The translations under genes and the position numbers were made by a program. Of a stretch of 64,000 nucleotides of DNA, positions 36,432 to 45,298 are shown piece after piece. The notes under the pieces were generated by a model, which saw only the letters and a list, made by a program, of their open reading frames with translations, searched no databases and was not told the origin of the DNA. Each line of letters starts with the position of its first letter. Position 1 is the first letter of the stretch. Source of the DNA: Tsukamurella paurometabola DSM 20162 (lineage in GTDB: Bacteria > Actinomycetota > Actinomycetes > Mycobacteriales > Mycobacteriaceae). Location of the stretch: contig NC_014158.1 of assembly GCF_000092225.1 (NCBI RefSeq), positions 4,030,001 to 4,094,000 on the forward strand, written 5' to 3'.

Positions 36432-36453
36432 ATGAGCCCCCAGGGGCAAGGTC

Positions 36454-37572
36454 TCACCTTTCGTCGTCGTGATCGAACAGGATGACTTGGCGGACAGCCC
36501 GGCCGTCGGCCAGCAGATCCATCGCCTCGTTGATCCGATCGAGCCGGATGGTGGATGAGATGAGCTTCTCGACCGGTAGCCTGCCCGCCCGCCATAAGTC
36601 GACATACCGCGGGATGTCGCGCGCAGGAACCGAGGAACCCACATAGCTGCCGATGATCGTGCGGGCCTCGGCGGTCACCGTGAGCGGCGAGATCTCGGCA
36701 CGGGCGGCCGGGGCCGGGAGCCCCACGGTGATCGTCGTCCCGCCCGATTCGGTAGCGGCGAAGGCGGTCTCGAAGGCCCGGGCGCTCCCAGCGCATTCGA
36801 TGACGTACCGCGCCGTGATCCCCGCATCGGTCAGCCGGGCCGGCGTGTAGGTCTCCGTCGCGCCCAGTTCCCGGGCCCGGTCGAGCTTGTCCTCGGCGGT
36901 GTCCACCGCGACGACGCGTTCGACGCCGAGCGCGCGGGCGGTGAGGACGGCGGCCATGCCCACGCCGCCGAGGCCGACGACCATCACGCTGTCGGTGGGC
37001 GCCGGATCGGCGACCGTGAGAACCGCGCCGCCGCCGGTGAGCACCGCGCAGCCGAGTACCGCGGCCACCGCCGGCGGCACATCGGCATCCACGGGCACGA
37101 CCGAGGCCCGGTCCACCACGGCGTGCGTGGCGAACCCCGAGACCCCGAGGTGGTGCCGCACCGTCCGCCCGGACCGGCTCAGCCTGGCCCCGCGCAGCAG
37201 GGTGCCCGCGGAGTTCGCCGCGGTTCCCTCCGCACACGGGAGCCGGCCGCCCGCCGCACAGTCCGGGCACCGTTCGCACCGGGGCAGGAAGCACATCACG
37301 ACCCGCTGCCCGGGACTGATATCCCCGACCTCATCGCCCGCCGCGACCACGATTCCGGCGGCCTCGTGCCCCAACAGCATCGGGGTGGGGCGCGGCCGGT
37401 TACCTTCGACCACACTGAGATCCGAGTGGCAGACACCAGCCGCCTCGATCCGGACCAGGAGCTCCGTCGGGCCGGGATCGTCGAGTTCGAGTTCGCCGAC
37501 GGTGATCGGCCGCGACCGCGCGTACGGTCGCGGCCGGCCCGACTCCTCCAGGACCGCGCCGACGATCCTCAT
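36454..37572 (-). CDS. Zn-dependent alcohol dehydrogenase (MDR superfamily)
   Basis: A 372-residue zinc alcohol dehydrogenase. Catalytic zinc ligands in GVCHSDLSVV and LGHEAAGIV, structural zinc Cys set in CFLPRCERCPDCAAGGRLPC, and the NAD-binding VVGLGGVGMAAVLTARALG. Closest in look to class III/mycothiol-type or aryl-alcohol dehydrogenases. It is the last gene of the operon transketolase-N, transketolase-C, aminotransferase, adh, coupled to the aminotransferase by ATGA at 37569-37572. It probably oxidises an alcohol or reduces an aldehyde made by the transketolase/aminotransferase pair (inference). Confidence 0.9.
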   Translation of the reverse strand: MRIVGAVLEESGRPRPYARSRPITVGELELDDPGPTELLVRIEAAGVCHSDLSVVEGNRPRPTPMLLGHEAAGIVVAAGDEVGDISPGQRVVMCFLPRCERCPDCAAGGRLPCAEGTAANSAGTLLRGARLSRSGRTVRHHLGVSGFATHAVVDRASVVPVDADVPPAVAAVLGCAVLTGGGAVLTVADPAPTDSVMVVGLGGVGMAAVLTARALGVERVVAVDTAEDKLDRARELGATETYTPARLTDAGITARYVIECAGSARAFETAFAATESGGTTITVGLPAPAARAEISPLTVTAEARTIIGSYVGSSVPARDIPRYVDLWRAGRLPVEKLISSTIRLDRINEAMDLLADGRAVRQVILFDHDDER

Positions 37573-38786
37573 CGGCGGGCCACCGCCGCGAAGGCGCCGT
37601 CGATGCGGTCCAGCGCCTCGTCGATATCGGCCGCGGTGTGGGCGGAGCTGAGGAACCAGTTGTGGTACGGGTGTAGGTAGACGCCCCGGGCGCCGGCTTC
37701 ATCGCACCATCTGCGGGTCAGCTCGAAATCGTCGTCACCTGCGAACCGCAGTAGGGGCATCTGCACCGGGCCGCTCTGCACCACATCGAGACCGTGAGAG
37801 CGCGCTTGCGCGGCCAGTCCGTCGCGTAGCCGCTGGCCGCAATCGCGCATGCGGGAGAGCGCGTCGGTATCGCGGAGCTCGCGGATCGTCGCCATGGCGG
37901 CGGCCATCGACACCGCGGAGAACCAGAACGACCCCGTTGTGTAGATGGATTCGGCCGCGGAACGCAGGGCGTCGGTTCCCGTGATCGCCGCGAGTGCATA
38001 GCCGTTCGCGATCGCCTTGGACCAGGCCGAGAGGTCGGGGCGGACTCCGAGCGGTTCCCAGCTCCCCGCCAGGTCGAGTCTGAAGCCGCAGCGCACGTCG
38101 TCGAGGATGAGCACCGCTCCGGTGCGGTCGCACAATTCCCGAAGGCCCTGCGCGAACACCGGATCGGCGAGCTCCTGATCGCGGTGCACGTCGTGCCGGA
38201 ACGGGCAGACGATGATCGCCGCGAGATCGTCACCGGCGCGCTCCGCGGCGGCCCGCACCGAGGCGAGGGCGTTGTACTCGAAGTAGTCGAGGTACGCACG
38301 ATCCTCCGGGACGACCCCCGCCGCAACGGGAGTGCACCACGGCACGGCACCGTGATAGGCACCGTTGGCTATCAGGACCTTCCGTCGGCCGGTAGCCGCG
38401 CGTGCGATCGTCACGCAGGCCGTGGTCGCATCGGTCCCGTTCTTGGCGAGCATCGCCCAGTCCGCGTGGGCGACGGTGTCCACCAGCAGTTCCGCCAATT
38501 CCACCATCACCGACGATCCTCCGTTGAGGCAGTCGCCCAGGGCGAGCTGATCGGCCACCGCCCGCTGCACCACCCGGTTCCGGTGCCCGAGCACCACCGG
38601 TCCCCAGCCGCACATGAAGTCCAGGTAGGTGTTGCCGTCCACGTCGGTGATCCGGCAGCCCTCCCCGGACGCCATGTACTGAGGCAGGGTGGAGGAGAAT
38701 GAACGCACGTCCATATGACCGTAGGTGCCGCCGGGGATCACTAGCTCGGCCCGTTTGGCGAGCCCGGCATCGTTGACGTCGATCAC
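37569..38786 (-). CDS. Class III PLP aminotransferase (glutamate-1-semialdehyde aminomutase-like)
   Basis: A 405-residue fold-type I PLP enzyme. N-terminal PGGTYGHMDVRSFS and GCRITDVDGNTYLDFMCGWGP are GSAM-like; the PLP-phosphate loop is KNGTDATTACVTIARA, the ring-N Asp is in LILDDVRCGFR, and the Schiff-base Lys is in SAWSKAIANGYALAA. It transaminates an amino group at a terminal carbon or acts as an aminomutase. It is not the haem-pathway HemL, given its place in a catabolic operon. The GTG at 38786 overlaps the stop of the transketolase C-subunit by 4 bp, and the stop overlaps adh. Confidence 0.9.
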   Translation of the reverse strand: MIDVNDAGLAKRAELVIPGGTYGHMDVRSFSSTLPQYMASGEGCRITDVDGNTYLDFMCGWGPVVLGHRNRVVQRAVADQLALGDCLNGGSSVMVELAELLVDTVAHADWAMLAKNGTDATTACVTIARAATGRRKVLIANGAYHGAVPWCTPVAAGVVPEDRAYLDYFEYNALASVRAAAERAGDDLAAIIVCPFRHDVHRDQELADPVFAQGLRELCDRTGAVLILDDVRCGFRLDLAGSWEPLGVRPDLSAWSKAIANGYALAAITGTDALRSAAESIYTTGSFWFSAVSMAAAMATIRELRDTDALSRMRDCGQRLRDGLAAQARSHGLDVVQSGPVQMPLLRFAGDDDFELTRRWCDEAGARGVYLHPYHNWFLSSAHTAADIDEALDRIDGAFAAVARR

Positions 38787-39799
38787 CGCACCATCTCCCT
38801 GACTACGGCCGCGATCCCGGGCGCGTCCAGCCGGTACTTCGCATACAGCGCCGCTGGTGGGCCCACCGGGATGTACTCGTCGGGCACACCGTGTTTCGCG
38901 AACCGCACCGGCGGCGCACCGCCGAGCAGGAGCGCCTCGGCGACCGCCGTGCCGAGGCCGTTGGTCACGTTGTGCTCCTCGACGGTGAGAACGGCGCCGG
39001 TCTCGCGGGCCGCGGCGAGAACCTCGTCGACATCGAGCGGAGCCACCGTGTGCATGTCGACCACCCGCACACTCACGCCCTCGCCGGCCAGGATCTCCGC
39101 TGCCTCCAGCGACGGGTGCACCTCGGTGCCGGTGGCGACGATGGTCAGGTCGCTGCCCTCGCGGAGCCGAATGGACTTGCCGAGCGTGAGGTCGGGCACC
39201 ATCGAATAGACCTGCGGGTCGCGGCCGCGGCCGAGCCGGATGTACATCGCACCAGGGTGATCCACCGATGCCCGCAGGATCGCACGGAGGTGGTTGGCAT
39301 CGGTCGCGCACACCACTGTGAGCTCGGCGAAAGTGCGCAGCACGCCCAGATCCTCGAGTGCGTGGTGGCTGGTGCCGTAGAACCCCATCGACATGCCGGA
39401 GTGGTGCCCGACGATCCGGACCGGCATCCGCGGATACGCGCAATCGGTGCGGATCTGCTCGGCACACAGCAACGCGGAGAAGGATGCGAAGGTCGCGGCG
39501 AAGGGCACGTACCCGCACGAGGCCATCCCGGCAGCGGAGGTGATCATGCCCTTCTCCGCGATGCCCATGTTGATGAACCGGTCGGGATGGCGCTCGGCGA
39601 AGTCCGTGGCGCGGTTGGCGCTGGCCAGATCGGCGGTCAGCACGACGATCCGCGGGTCGGCGTCGGCCAGGTCGGCCAGTTCCTCCCCGAACACGAACGC
39701 GGGGATCGAGCTGACATCGCTGCCGTCGAAGGAGCGCTTATCGCGGAGCTCGGTGGCGCCGCCGCCGAAGATCTCGGCCTGGTCCTGGGTCTCGGTCAT
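38783..39799 (-). CDS. Transketolase C-terminal subunit (split transketolase)
   Basis: A 338-residue protein holding the pyrimidine-binding and C-terminal domains of transketolase: VLTADLASANRATDFAERHP, then NMGIAEKGMITSAAGMASCG with the Glu that activates thiamine diphosphate, and GHHSGMSMGFYGTSHHALED. It works only with the N-terminal subunit encoded just upstream (4-bp overlap at 39796-39799). Split transketolases are common in dedicated catabolic or biosynthetic clusters. Donor and acceptor are unknown; a two-carbon unit from a ketose-like compound is expected. Confidence 0.92.
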   Translation of the reverse strand: MTETQDQAEIFGGGATELRDKRSFDGSDVSSIPAFVFGEELADLADADPRIVVLTADLASANRATDFAERHPDRFINMGIAEKGMITSAAGMASCGYVPFAATFASFSALLCAEQIRTDCAYPRMPVRIVGHHSGMSMGFYGTSHHALEDLGVLRTFAELTVVCATDANHLRAILRASVDHPGAMYIRLGRGRDPQVYSMVPDLTLGKSIRLREGSDLTIVATGTEVHPSLEAAEILAGEGVSVRVVDMHTVAPLDVDEVLAAARETGAVLTVEEHNVTNGLGTAVAEALLLGGAPPVRFAKHGVPDEYIPVGPPAALYAKYRLDAPGIAAVVREMVR

Positions 39800-40671
39800 T
39801 TCACCACCTCCAGCGGGCGCAGTCCGGCCTGCAGCTCCGCGATCACATCGTCGTAGTCGGTGCCGACCAGATTGCCGACGTGCCAATCGGGGTTGTATTC
39901 CATGAGTTTCACGCCACGTCCCTTGACGGTGTCGGCCACGATCACCTGGGGTGGCCCGTCGGGGTCGTCGGGCAGCGCGTCGAATAGGTCCAGCAGGGCT
40001 CCCACGTCGTGCCCATCGACACGGTGCGCCTGCCAGCCGAACGCGGCGAACCGGTCCTCGATGGGCTCGACACTCATGACGTCGTCGGTGAAACCGTCGA
40101 TGCACAACCGATTGCGGTCGACGATGGCCACCAGCTTGCCGAGCCGGTAGTGGCCAGCCGCATTCGCCGCTTCCCAGACCTGGCCCTCGTGCAGCTCACC
40201 GTCGCCCAGCATGCAGAACGTGCGGTACGGGCGTGCCCCGACGCGGCCAGCGAGGGCCATCCCGACGGCGATCGACAGGCCGTGGCCGAGGGAGCCTGAG
40301 CTGAAGTCGATGCCCGGGATCTTCTTCATGTCGGGGTGGTCGCCGAACGGGCTGCCCAGCCGGGTGTAGTCGTCGAGCGCGGACTCGGGGAAGAAGCCGA
40401 CGTCGGCGAGCACCGGGTACAGGCCGATCGCCGCATGCCCCTTGCTCAGCACGAATCGGTCGCGGTCGGCCCACTTCGGCTCCGCGGCAAGGTAGTTCAT
40501 CACCGAGTAGTAGAGCGCCGCGAACAGTTCTGCCGCCGAGAAGGACGAGGTGTAGTGGCCGGCGCCGGCGATCCGGGACAGCCGCACGGTCTCGAGGCGC
40601 ACGAACTTGGCTCGGTCTTCGAGGCGGGTCCGGACGGACTCACACTCAGGTGTCTGTTTCGGAGGGATCAT
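39796..40671 (-). CDS. Transketolase N-terminal subunit (split transketolase)
   Basis: A 291-residue protein with the thiamine-diphosphate-binding domain: FVLSKGHAAIGLYPVLAD, DFSSGSLGHGLSIAVGMALA, and the TPP/Mg motif GDGELHEGQVWEAANAAG ending IVDRNRL. The ATG at 40671 has GGGAGAAG at normal spacing, deciding against a longer upstream frame that is only low-complexity. It is the first gene of a four-gene coupled operon (all junctions overlap by 4 bp) and is divergent from an Lrp-type regulator, the likely controller. Confidence 0.93.
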   Translation of the reverse strand: MIPPKQTPECESVRTRLEDRAKFVRLETVRLSRIAGAGHYTSSFSAAELFAALYYSVMNYLAAEPKWADRDRFVLSKGHAAIGLYPVLADVGFFPESALDDYTRLGSPFGDHPDMKKIPGIDFSSGSLGHGLSIAVGMALAGRVGARPYRTFCMLGDGELHEGQVWEAANAAGHYRLGKLVAIVDRNRLCIDGFTDDVMSVEPIEDRFAAFGWQAHRVDGHDVGALLDLFDALPDDPDGPPQVIVADTVKGRGVKLMEYNPDWHVGNLVGTDYDDVIAELQAGLRPLEVVK

Positions 40672-40816
40672 GAGATTCTTCTCCCTTGTAGTGGTTTCGG
40701 ATGTGATGACCGGCCGCTGCGGCGAGGGCGCGCTGATGATTCGGCGGGGCGGCGGGGGTGCCCTGGGTATGACCGGTGTCGCTATCGTCGGAGATTCTTC
40801 AGCGATCGGAAGACTG

Positions 40817-40833
40817 AACTGACTTTCGTTCGG
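40817..40833. promoter_or_regulatory. Candidate operator half-site between lrp and transketolase operon
   Basis: AACTGACTTTCGTTCGG resembles the element AACCGAACTTTCTTCGG at 41485-41501, upstream of the aldehyde dehydrogenase gene. The shared CTTTC.TTCGG core in front of both transcription units flanking the Lrp gene suggests a common regulator site. Imperfect and short, so tentative. Confidence 0.35.
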
Positions 40834-40958
40834 AATCTGTTGCCAACGAGGCATATTTTTCAGTGATTGTGGGTACTCTCCGAGTCACCCCGAAGGATGT
40901 GCAGCCCGCGACGCTCCCGGCCGCATCCAGCCGGGCCGTTCACGACCAGGAGGCATCC

Positions 40959-41483
40959 ATGCAGCGGACCGACGACGACCGGGTGAAAGACGTCAAGATC
41001 GACGAGATCGACGAGCTGTTGCTCTGGGAGTTGACCACCAATGGCCGCACTCCGAACAACGAACTCTCGCGCAAGGCCGGGATCGCACCATCGACCTGTC
41101 ACGCACGGATCAAGCGGCTCGAACAGCTCGGCGTGATCCGGTCGATCAACGCCTTCGTGGACTATGAGGCACTGGGTTTCCCGGTGCAGGCGATCGTGTT
41201 CGTTCGATTGCCCGCCTCGGCCCGCAGCCAGGTCAAGAGCTATGCCAGCCGCGTGATCCAGTTTCCGCAGGTGCTCAATGTCTTCCACATGGGCGGCCCC
41301 GACGACTTCCTGATTCACGTAGCGTGCGCGTCGACCGGCCAGCTACGCGACTTCGTGGCCACCAAGCTCAGTTCCGAGCACGTGGTCGCGACGACCACCA
41401 GCATCATGTTCGACCACTACATCGGCGTGCAGCATATGGAGTACGTGAGCGGCTACGACGAAATGCGACGCCCTATCCGGTAG
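40959..41483 (+). CDS. Lrp/AsnC-family transcriptional regulator
   Basis: A 174-residue Lrp/AsnC protein: winged helix-turn-helix at about residues 15-60 (NNELSRKAGIAPSTCHARIKRLEQLGVI) and an RAM/ACT-like effector domain (VFHMGGPDDFLIHVACAS). The ATG at 40959 follows AGGAGG at seven bases, which rules out the longer in-frame start. Lrp-type proteins sense amino acids or related amines and usually regulate divergent neighbours; here it lies between the transketolase operon and the aldehyde dehydrogenase/permease genes and presumably controls both. Confidence 0.94.
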   Translation: MQRTDDDRVKDVKIDEIDELLLWELTTNGRTPNNELSRKAGIAPSTCHARIKRLEQLGVIRSINAFVDYEALGFPVQAIVFVRLPASARSQVKSYASRVIQFPQVLNVFHMGGPDDFLIHVACASTGQLRDFVATKLSSEHVVATTTSIMFDHYIGVQHMEYVSGYDEMRRPIR

Positions 41484-41486
41484 AAA

Positions 41487-41501
41487 CCGAACTTTCTTCG
41501 G
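41487..41501. promoter_or_regulatory. Palindrome CCGAA-N5-TTCGG upstream of aldehyde dehydrogenase
   Basis: CCGAACTTTCTTCGG begins 4 bp after the lrp stop and about 200 bp before the aldehyde dehydrogenase start. A related sequence occurs at 40817-40833 in front of the divergent operon. Candidate Lrp operator or promoter-proximal site. Confidence 0.4.
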
Positions 41502-41701
41502 CGGGCACCCGGTAAGCGGGGTGCTCGGCTCGAAGAAGTCGGCAATTTCGCCGCCTCCTGACGCACGAACGTCGAATTCCTCTCTGAGCCTGAAATGTGT
41601 TCTGCATCATAGGCGCACCGTCGGCGCCGTTCAGGCCGACGAGCCCGGAACAGCATCGCGCGGCCGACTCCCGGCCTGGCGCCCCGAGAGGAATCCACAC
41701 C

Positions 41702-43168
41702 ATGACAACACAGGCGGAACCGCAGGTGACGTACCGCATGTCGATCGACGGCCAGGCGCGCGAGAGCTCCTCGGGCGAGGTCATCGAGGTCCGTGACAAA
41801 TTCGACGGTGCGCTGCTCGGCACGATTCCCGCCGGCACCGCCGAGGACGCACAGGAGGCGCTCGACGCCGCGCCCGACGGTGCGCGGGCCTGGGCCGCCA
41901 CACCCGCGCACCGTCGGGCGGCCGTCCTCAAGGCGGCAGCGGCGCAGGTCCGCGTCGACCGCGATGTGCTGAGTGCGATGCTGTCGGCGGAGAACGGTAA
42001 GACCATCGCGAACGCGCGGCTGGAGATCGACACCACCGCCCGGATCTTGGAGGGCTTCGCCGAGGAGGGCCTGCGCCTGTTCGGGCAGACCGTTCCGCTC
42101 GACATCCAGGAGGGCCTGGAGTCCGATCTCATGCTGACGGTTCGTGAGCCGCTCGGCGTGATGGTCGGCATCGTGCCGTTCAACTTCCCGGCCGAGCTCT
42201 ACGCGCACAAGGTGGGCGCGGCGCTGGCCGCCGGTAACGCGATGATCGTCAAACCGCCAGAAGATGATCCGATCGTCACCATGATGCTCACCGAGATCCT
42301 GCACCGTGCCGGCGTACCGCACGCCGCCCTGCAGGTGGTCACGGGATACGGGCACATCGTCGGGCAGCACCTCTCCAGCAGCCCGGACATCGCGGCGGTC
42401 ACGTTCACCGGGAGCACCGAGGTCGGAGCGATCATCGCCGCGAACGCCGGCCGCAACATCGTCCGAGCGTTCCTCGAGCTGAGCGGCAACGACGCCTTCA
42501 TCGTGTGCGACGATGCCGATCTCGACGCCGCCGTCGAGCAGGCGATCGCCGGGCGCGTCTATGCCAACGGGCAGGTGTGCGTGGCGACCAAGCGGATCAT
42601 GGTGGTGCGCAGCCGATACGACGAGTTCCTCGAACGCCTGCGCGTGCGGGTGGCCGCGCTGCGCACCGGCGACCAGCGCGACGAGGCCACCGACGTGGGC
42701 CCGCTGATCAGCGTCGCCGCCGCGCGCACCGTCGAGGCGCAGATCGCGGCCTCGGTCGAGCAGGGCGCGCGACTGCTCGTCGGGGGCACCCGTGACGGGG
42801 CCTTCATCGCGCCCGCGCTGCTGGAAATCGACACGCGGGTGGGCATCGCCACCGACGAGGAGATCTTCGGCCCCGTCTTCTCCGTGCTGTCCGTCGGCGA
42901 TCTCGACGAGGCGATCGACCTCGCCAACGCATCCCGATTCGGCCTCAACGCCGCCGTCTTCACCAGCGACGTCACGCGCGCGATCCAGGCCGGCCGGCGC
43001 ATCCAGGCCGGGATCGTCTCGATCAACGGCGGCAACGCCTATCGGCCCGATGTGGCCGCATTCGGTGGCTACAAGAAGAGCGGCATCGGACGCGAGGGAC
43101 TCGGTTACACGCTCGACGAGTTCAGTCAGGTCAAGAGCATCGTGCTGCGCGGCGTCCTCAACTCCTGA
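41702..43168 (+). CDS. NAD(P)-dependent aldehyde dehydrogenase
   Basis: A 488-residue ALDH-superfamily enzyme. VGIVPFNFPAELYAHKVGAAL and KPPEDDP form the cofactor pocket (canonical KPSE is KPPE), FTGSTEVG is the Rossmann Gly motif, LELSGNDAF carries the general-base Glu, and ANGQVCVATKR the catalytic Cys. It is like succinate-semialdehyde/glycolaldehyde-type dehydrogenases. The ATG at 41702 follows GAGAGGAATCC. The gene is downstream of lrp and followed by the permease gene. It most likely oxidises an aldehyde produced by the aminotransferase or adh. Confidence 0.93.
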   Translation: MTTQAEPQVTYRMSIDGQARESSSGEVIEVRDKFDGALLGTIPAGTAEDAQEALDAAPDGARAWAATPAHRRAAVLKAAAAQVRVDRDVLSAMLSAENGKTIANARLEIDTTARILEGFAEEGLRLFGQTVPLDIQEGLESDLMLTVREPLGVMVGIVPFNFPAELYAHKVGAALAAGNAMIVKPPEDDPIVTMMLTEILHRAGVPHAALQVVTGYGHIVGQHLSSSPDIAAVTFTGSTEVGAIIAANAGRNIVRAFLELSGNDAFIVCDDADLDAAVEQAIAGRVYANGQVCVATKRIMVVRSRYDEFLERLRVRVAALRTGDQRDEATDVGPLISVAAARTVEAQIAASVEQGARLLVGGTRDGAFIAPALLEIDTRVGIATDEEIFGPVFSVLSVGDLDEAIDLANASRFGLNAAVFTSDVTRAIQAGRRIQAGIVSINGGNAYRPDVAAFGGYKKSGIGREGLGYTLDEFSQVKSIVLRGVLNS

Positions 43169-43244
43169 TCCAGCCCGAGCATCGCCGGTCCGCACCGGCC
43201 GCATCCGTCCGAACATCGCCTCATCGCCAGAAAGCCGGAAGTCC

Positions 43245-44702
43245 ATGATCAACAGCCCGCAATCCGATCCGCCGAGGGCGGTCGACGACGCGCCGTCCGG
43301 CGAGCACCTGCTGCAGCGTGGCCTCGGCATCGGATCGATCGTGTTCATGGTGGTCGCGGCGGCGGCACCGCTCGCCGTCGTGACGGCGAGCGTCCCGATC
43401 ATCATCTCGGTGAGCGGGAGCGCGGCAGCGCCACAATTCTTCCTGATCGCGATGTGTGTACTCGCCCTATTCTCCGTCGGGTTCACAGCGATGAGCAGGT
43501 ACGTGCCGAACGCGGGCGCGTTCTACTCGTACATCCAGCGCGGACTGGGCCGTCACGCGGGAGTCGGGGCGGCAACGCTGGCGCTGGGCTCGTACGGGGT
43601 GATGCAGATCGGGCTGTATACCTACATGGGGGTCGCGACGTCGAAGCTGTTGTCCACGATGGATATCGGGCTCCCGTGGTGGACGTGCTCGCTCGCGTGG
43701 GTATCGATCGTCGGCGTCCTCGGCTACCGCGACATCGAGCTCAGCTCGAAAGTGCTCGGCGTGCTACTGGTCGCGGAGACGCTGGCCGTTGTGGTCATCG
43801 AGGTCGGCGTGATCAGTGCGGGCGGGGCCGGCGGACTGGACCTGGTTCCGCTGTCTCCCAGTGAGTTCGCCACCGGCGCACCGAGCCTCGGGCTGATGTT
43901 CGGGTTCTTCAGCTTCATCGGATTCGAGGCCACGGCCGTGTTCCGCAACGAGGCCCGCGATCCGGAGCGGACGATTCCCCGGTCGACCTATGCCGCGGTG
44001 GTCTTCATCGGCCTGTTCTACGCCTTCGCGGCGTGGGCGGTGGTGGAGGGACTCGGCGTCGGGCACGCGGTCGAGGCGGCGAAGGCCGATCCCGGCAACC
44101 TAGTGCAGAACCTGGCCAGCGAGTACGTTTCACCGATCCTCACCGACGTCATCCAGGTGCTGCTCGTGACCAGCTTCTTCGCGTGCGTGCTCTCGTTCCA
44201 CAACGTGATCACCCGCTACCAGTTCACGCTGGCGACGAAAGGACTACTGCCGCAGTCCCTCGCCGAGATCAGCCCGCGCCACCGCACCCCGTCGAAGTCG
44301 TCGCTGACGTTCACCGTGGTCTCTCTGGTGGCGGTGGCGGCCGTCGCGGCGGTGGGCTGGGATCCCGTGGCCCAGACGTACATGTGGTCGTCGGGGGCGT
44401 CGACGCTCGGCCTGATCGCGCTGATGGCGATGACCAGCCTGGCGGTGATCATCTTCTTCCGGACGCGGGTCCGCAACCAGGGCCGGTGGCGGACGCTGGT
44501 CGCGCCGGGGCTGTCGTTCCTTGGGCTCACCGCGATCCTGCTCCTGGTGATCGCCAACTTTCCGGTGCTCGTGGGCACCACCACCACCGCGGTGGTGCTC
44601 GGCGTGATCATCCTCGTGACCTTCCTCGCCGGCGTCGTTGCCGCCGAGCGACTGCGCCGCACCCGCCCTGAGCACTATCAGGCTCTGCTACACGAGGACT
44701 GA
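43245..44702 (+). CDS. APC-superfamily amino acid/amine permease
   Basis: A 485-residue, about 12-helix permease of the amino acid-polyamine-organocation family. Helix 1 starts LGIGSIVFMVVAAAAPLAVV, and the sixth-helix signature is GFFSFIGFEATAVFRNEARDPERTIPRS. It imports an amino acid, amine or amino alcohol across the plasma membrane. Its place after the aldehyde dehydrogenase and in a block with a class III aminotransferase suggests that its cargo is the amino substrate of the pathway. The ATG at 43245 is 76 bp after the ALDH stop; same transcript is likely. Confidence 0.9.
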   Translation: MINSPQSDPPRAVDDAPSGEHLLQRGLGIGSIVFMVVAAAAPLAVVTASVPIIISVSGSAAAPQFFLIAMCVLALFSVGFTAMSRYVPNAGAFYSYIQRGLGRHAGVGAATLALGSYGVMQIGLYTYMGVATSKLLSTMDIGLPWWTCSLAWVSIVGVLGYRDIELSSKVLGVLLVAETLAVVVIEVGVISAGGAGGLDLVPLSPSEFATGAPSLGLMFGFFSFIGFEATAVFRNEARDPERTIPRSTYAAVVFIGLFYAFAAWAVVEGLGVGHAVEAAKADPGNLVQNLASEYVSPILTDVIQVLLVTSFFACVLSFHNVITRYQFTLATKGLLPQSLAEISPRHRTPSKSSLTFTVVSLVAVAAVAAVGWDPVAQTYMWSSGASTLGLIALMAMTSLAVIIFFRTRVRNQGRWRTLVAPGLSFLGLTAILLLVIANFPVLVGTTTTAVVLGVIILVTFLAGVVAAERLRRTRPEHYQALLHED

Positions 44703-45229
44703 GCAATGGCCGCCGCGGAGAAGCCCCGCTACTGGTGCGACATCGGCGCAGAAGGTGCCGCGACGAGTGCTACTAGTTGCTGGCCAGTAGCCAGCGAGCA
44801 CGGCACGAGAGGTTGCAGGAGAGCACAAGCGGTGTATACGGGCCGGGCCGGACGCGAGACTTCGCGACCGAGTGGTTCAACCGACCTTGGGATCGATCGT
44901 GAGTTCGCTCTGCTCGAGCACCGATTCCACGGCCCTGGCCCGATCCCGCAGCGACGATCACGCCGGTACCGCCTCCATGAATCCACTTCGCTAGTGCTAA
45001 CTAAACGCCCTGAAGATCCTTCGACTGAAGCGGAGTGTCGGAGTGACCGCACATGGCCACGGAGACACCTTCTGACCGGCCGACGACGGCCGCGGGCGAT
45101 CTGCTCGCCTGAGCTGGATGCCTCCCCACCTCAAGTGTGTCCTGTTCCCCGCAACGCGCGAGCGCAGTCGCCGCATCAGCCATGCTTGATCGAGTGTGCC
45201 TCTTGGCCGCTGCTTCGCCACTGCGGAAT
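44703..45229. other. Non-coding or decayed stretch between permease gene and first IS
   Basis: No intact gene is convincing in these 527 bp. On the plus strand a frame starts MAAAEKPRYWCDIGAEGAA just after the permease stop and may be the beginning of a lost downstream gene; the rest is not protein-like. On the minus strand a short fragment (44877-44957, RARAVESVLEQSELTIDP then stop) faintly resembles the N-terminus of nitrile-hydratase-type alpha subunits, but it is preceded by an in-frame stop. Overall it looks like degraded accessory DNA. Confidence 0.5.
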
Positions 45230-45298
45230 GGGCCTGCTGCACGGGTAGGTGACATCTGATCTGTGGTGCCGAGGGGTGCCGCTGGAAGGATGTGCACT

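Noticed and set aside
44706-45248. 180-codon frame after the permease gene
   Set aside because: After the first about 20 residues it has no protein-like pattern, and it runs into the IS left end. Kept only as a note on a possible lost gene start.
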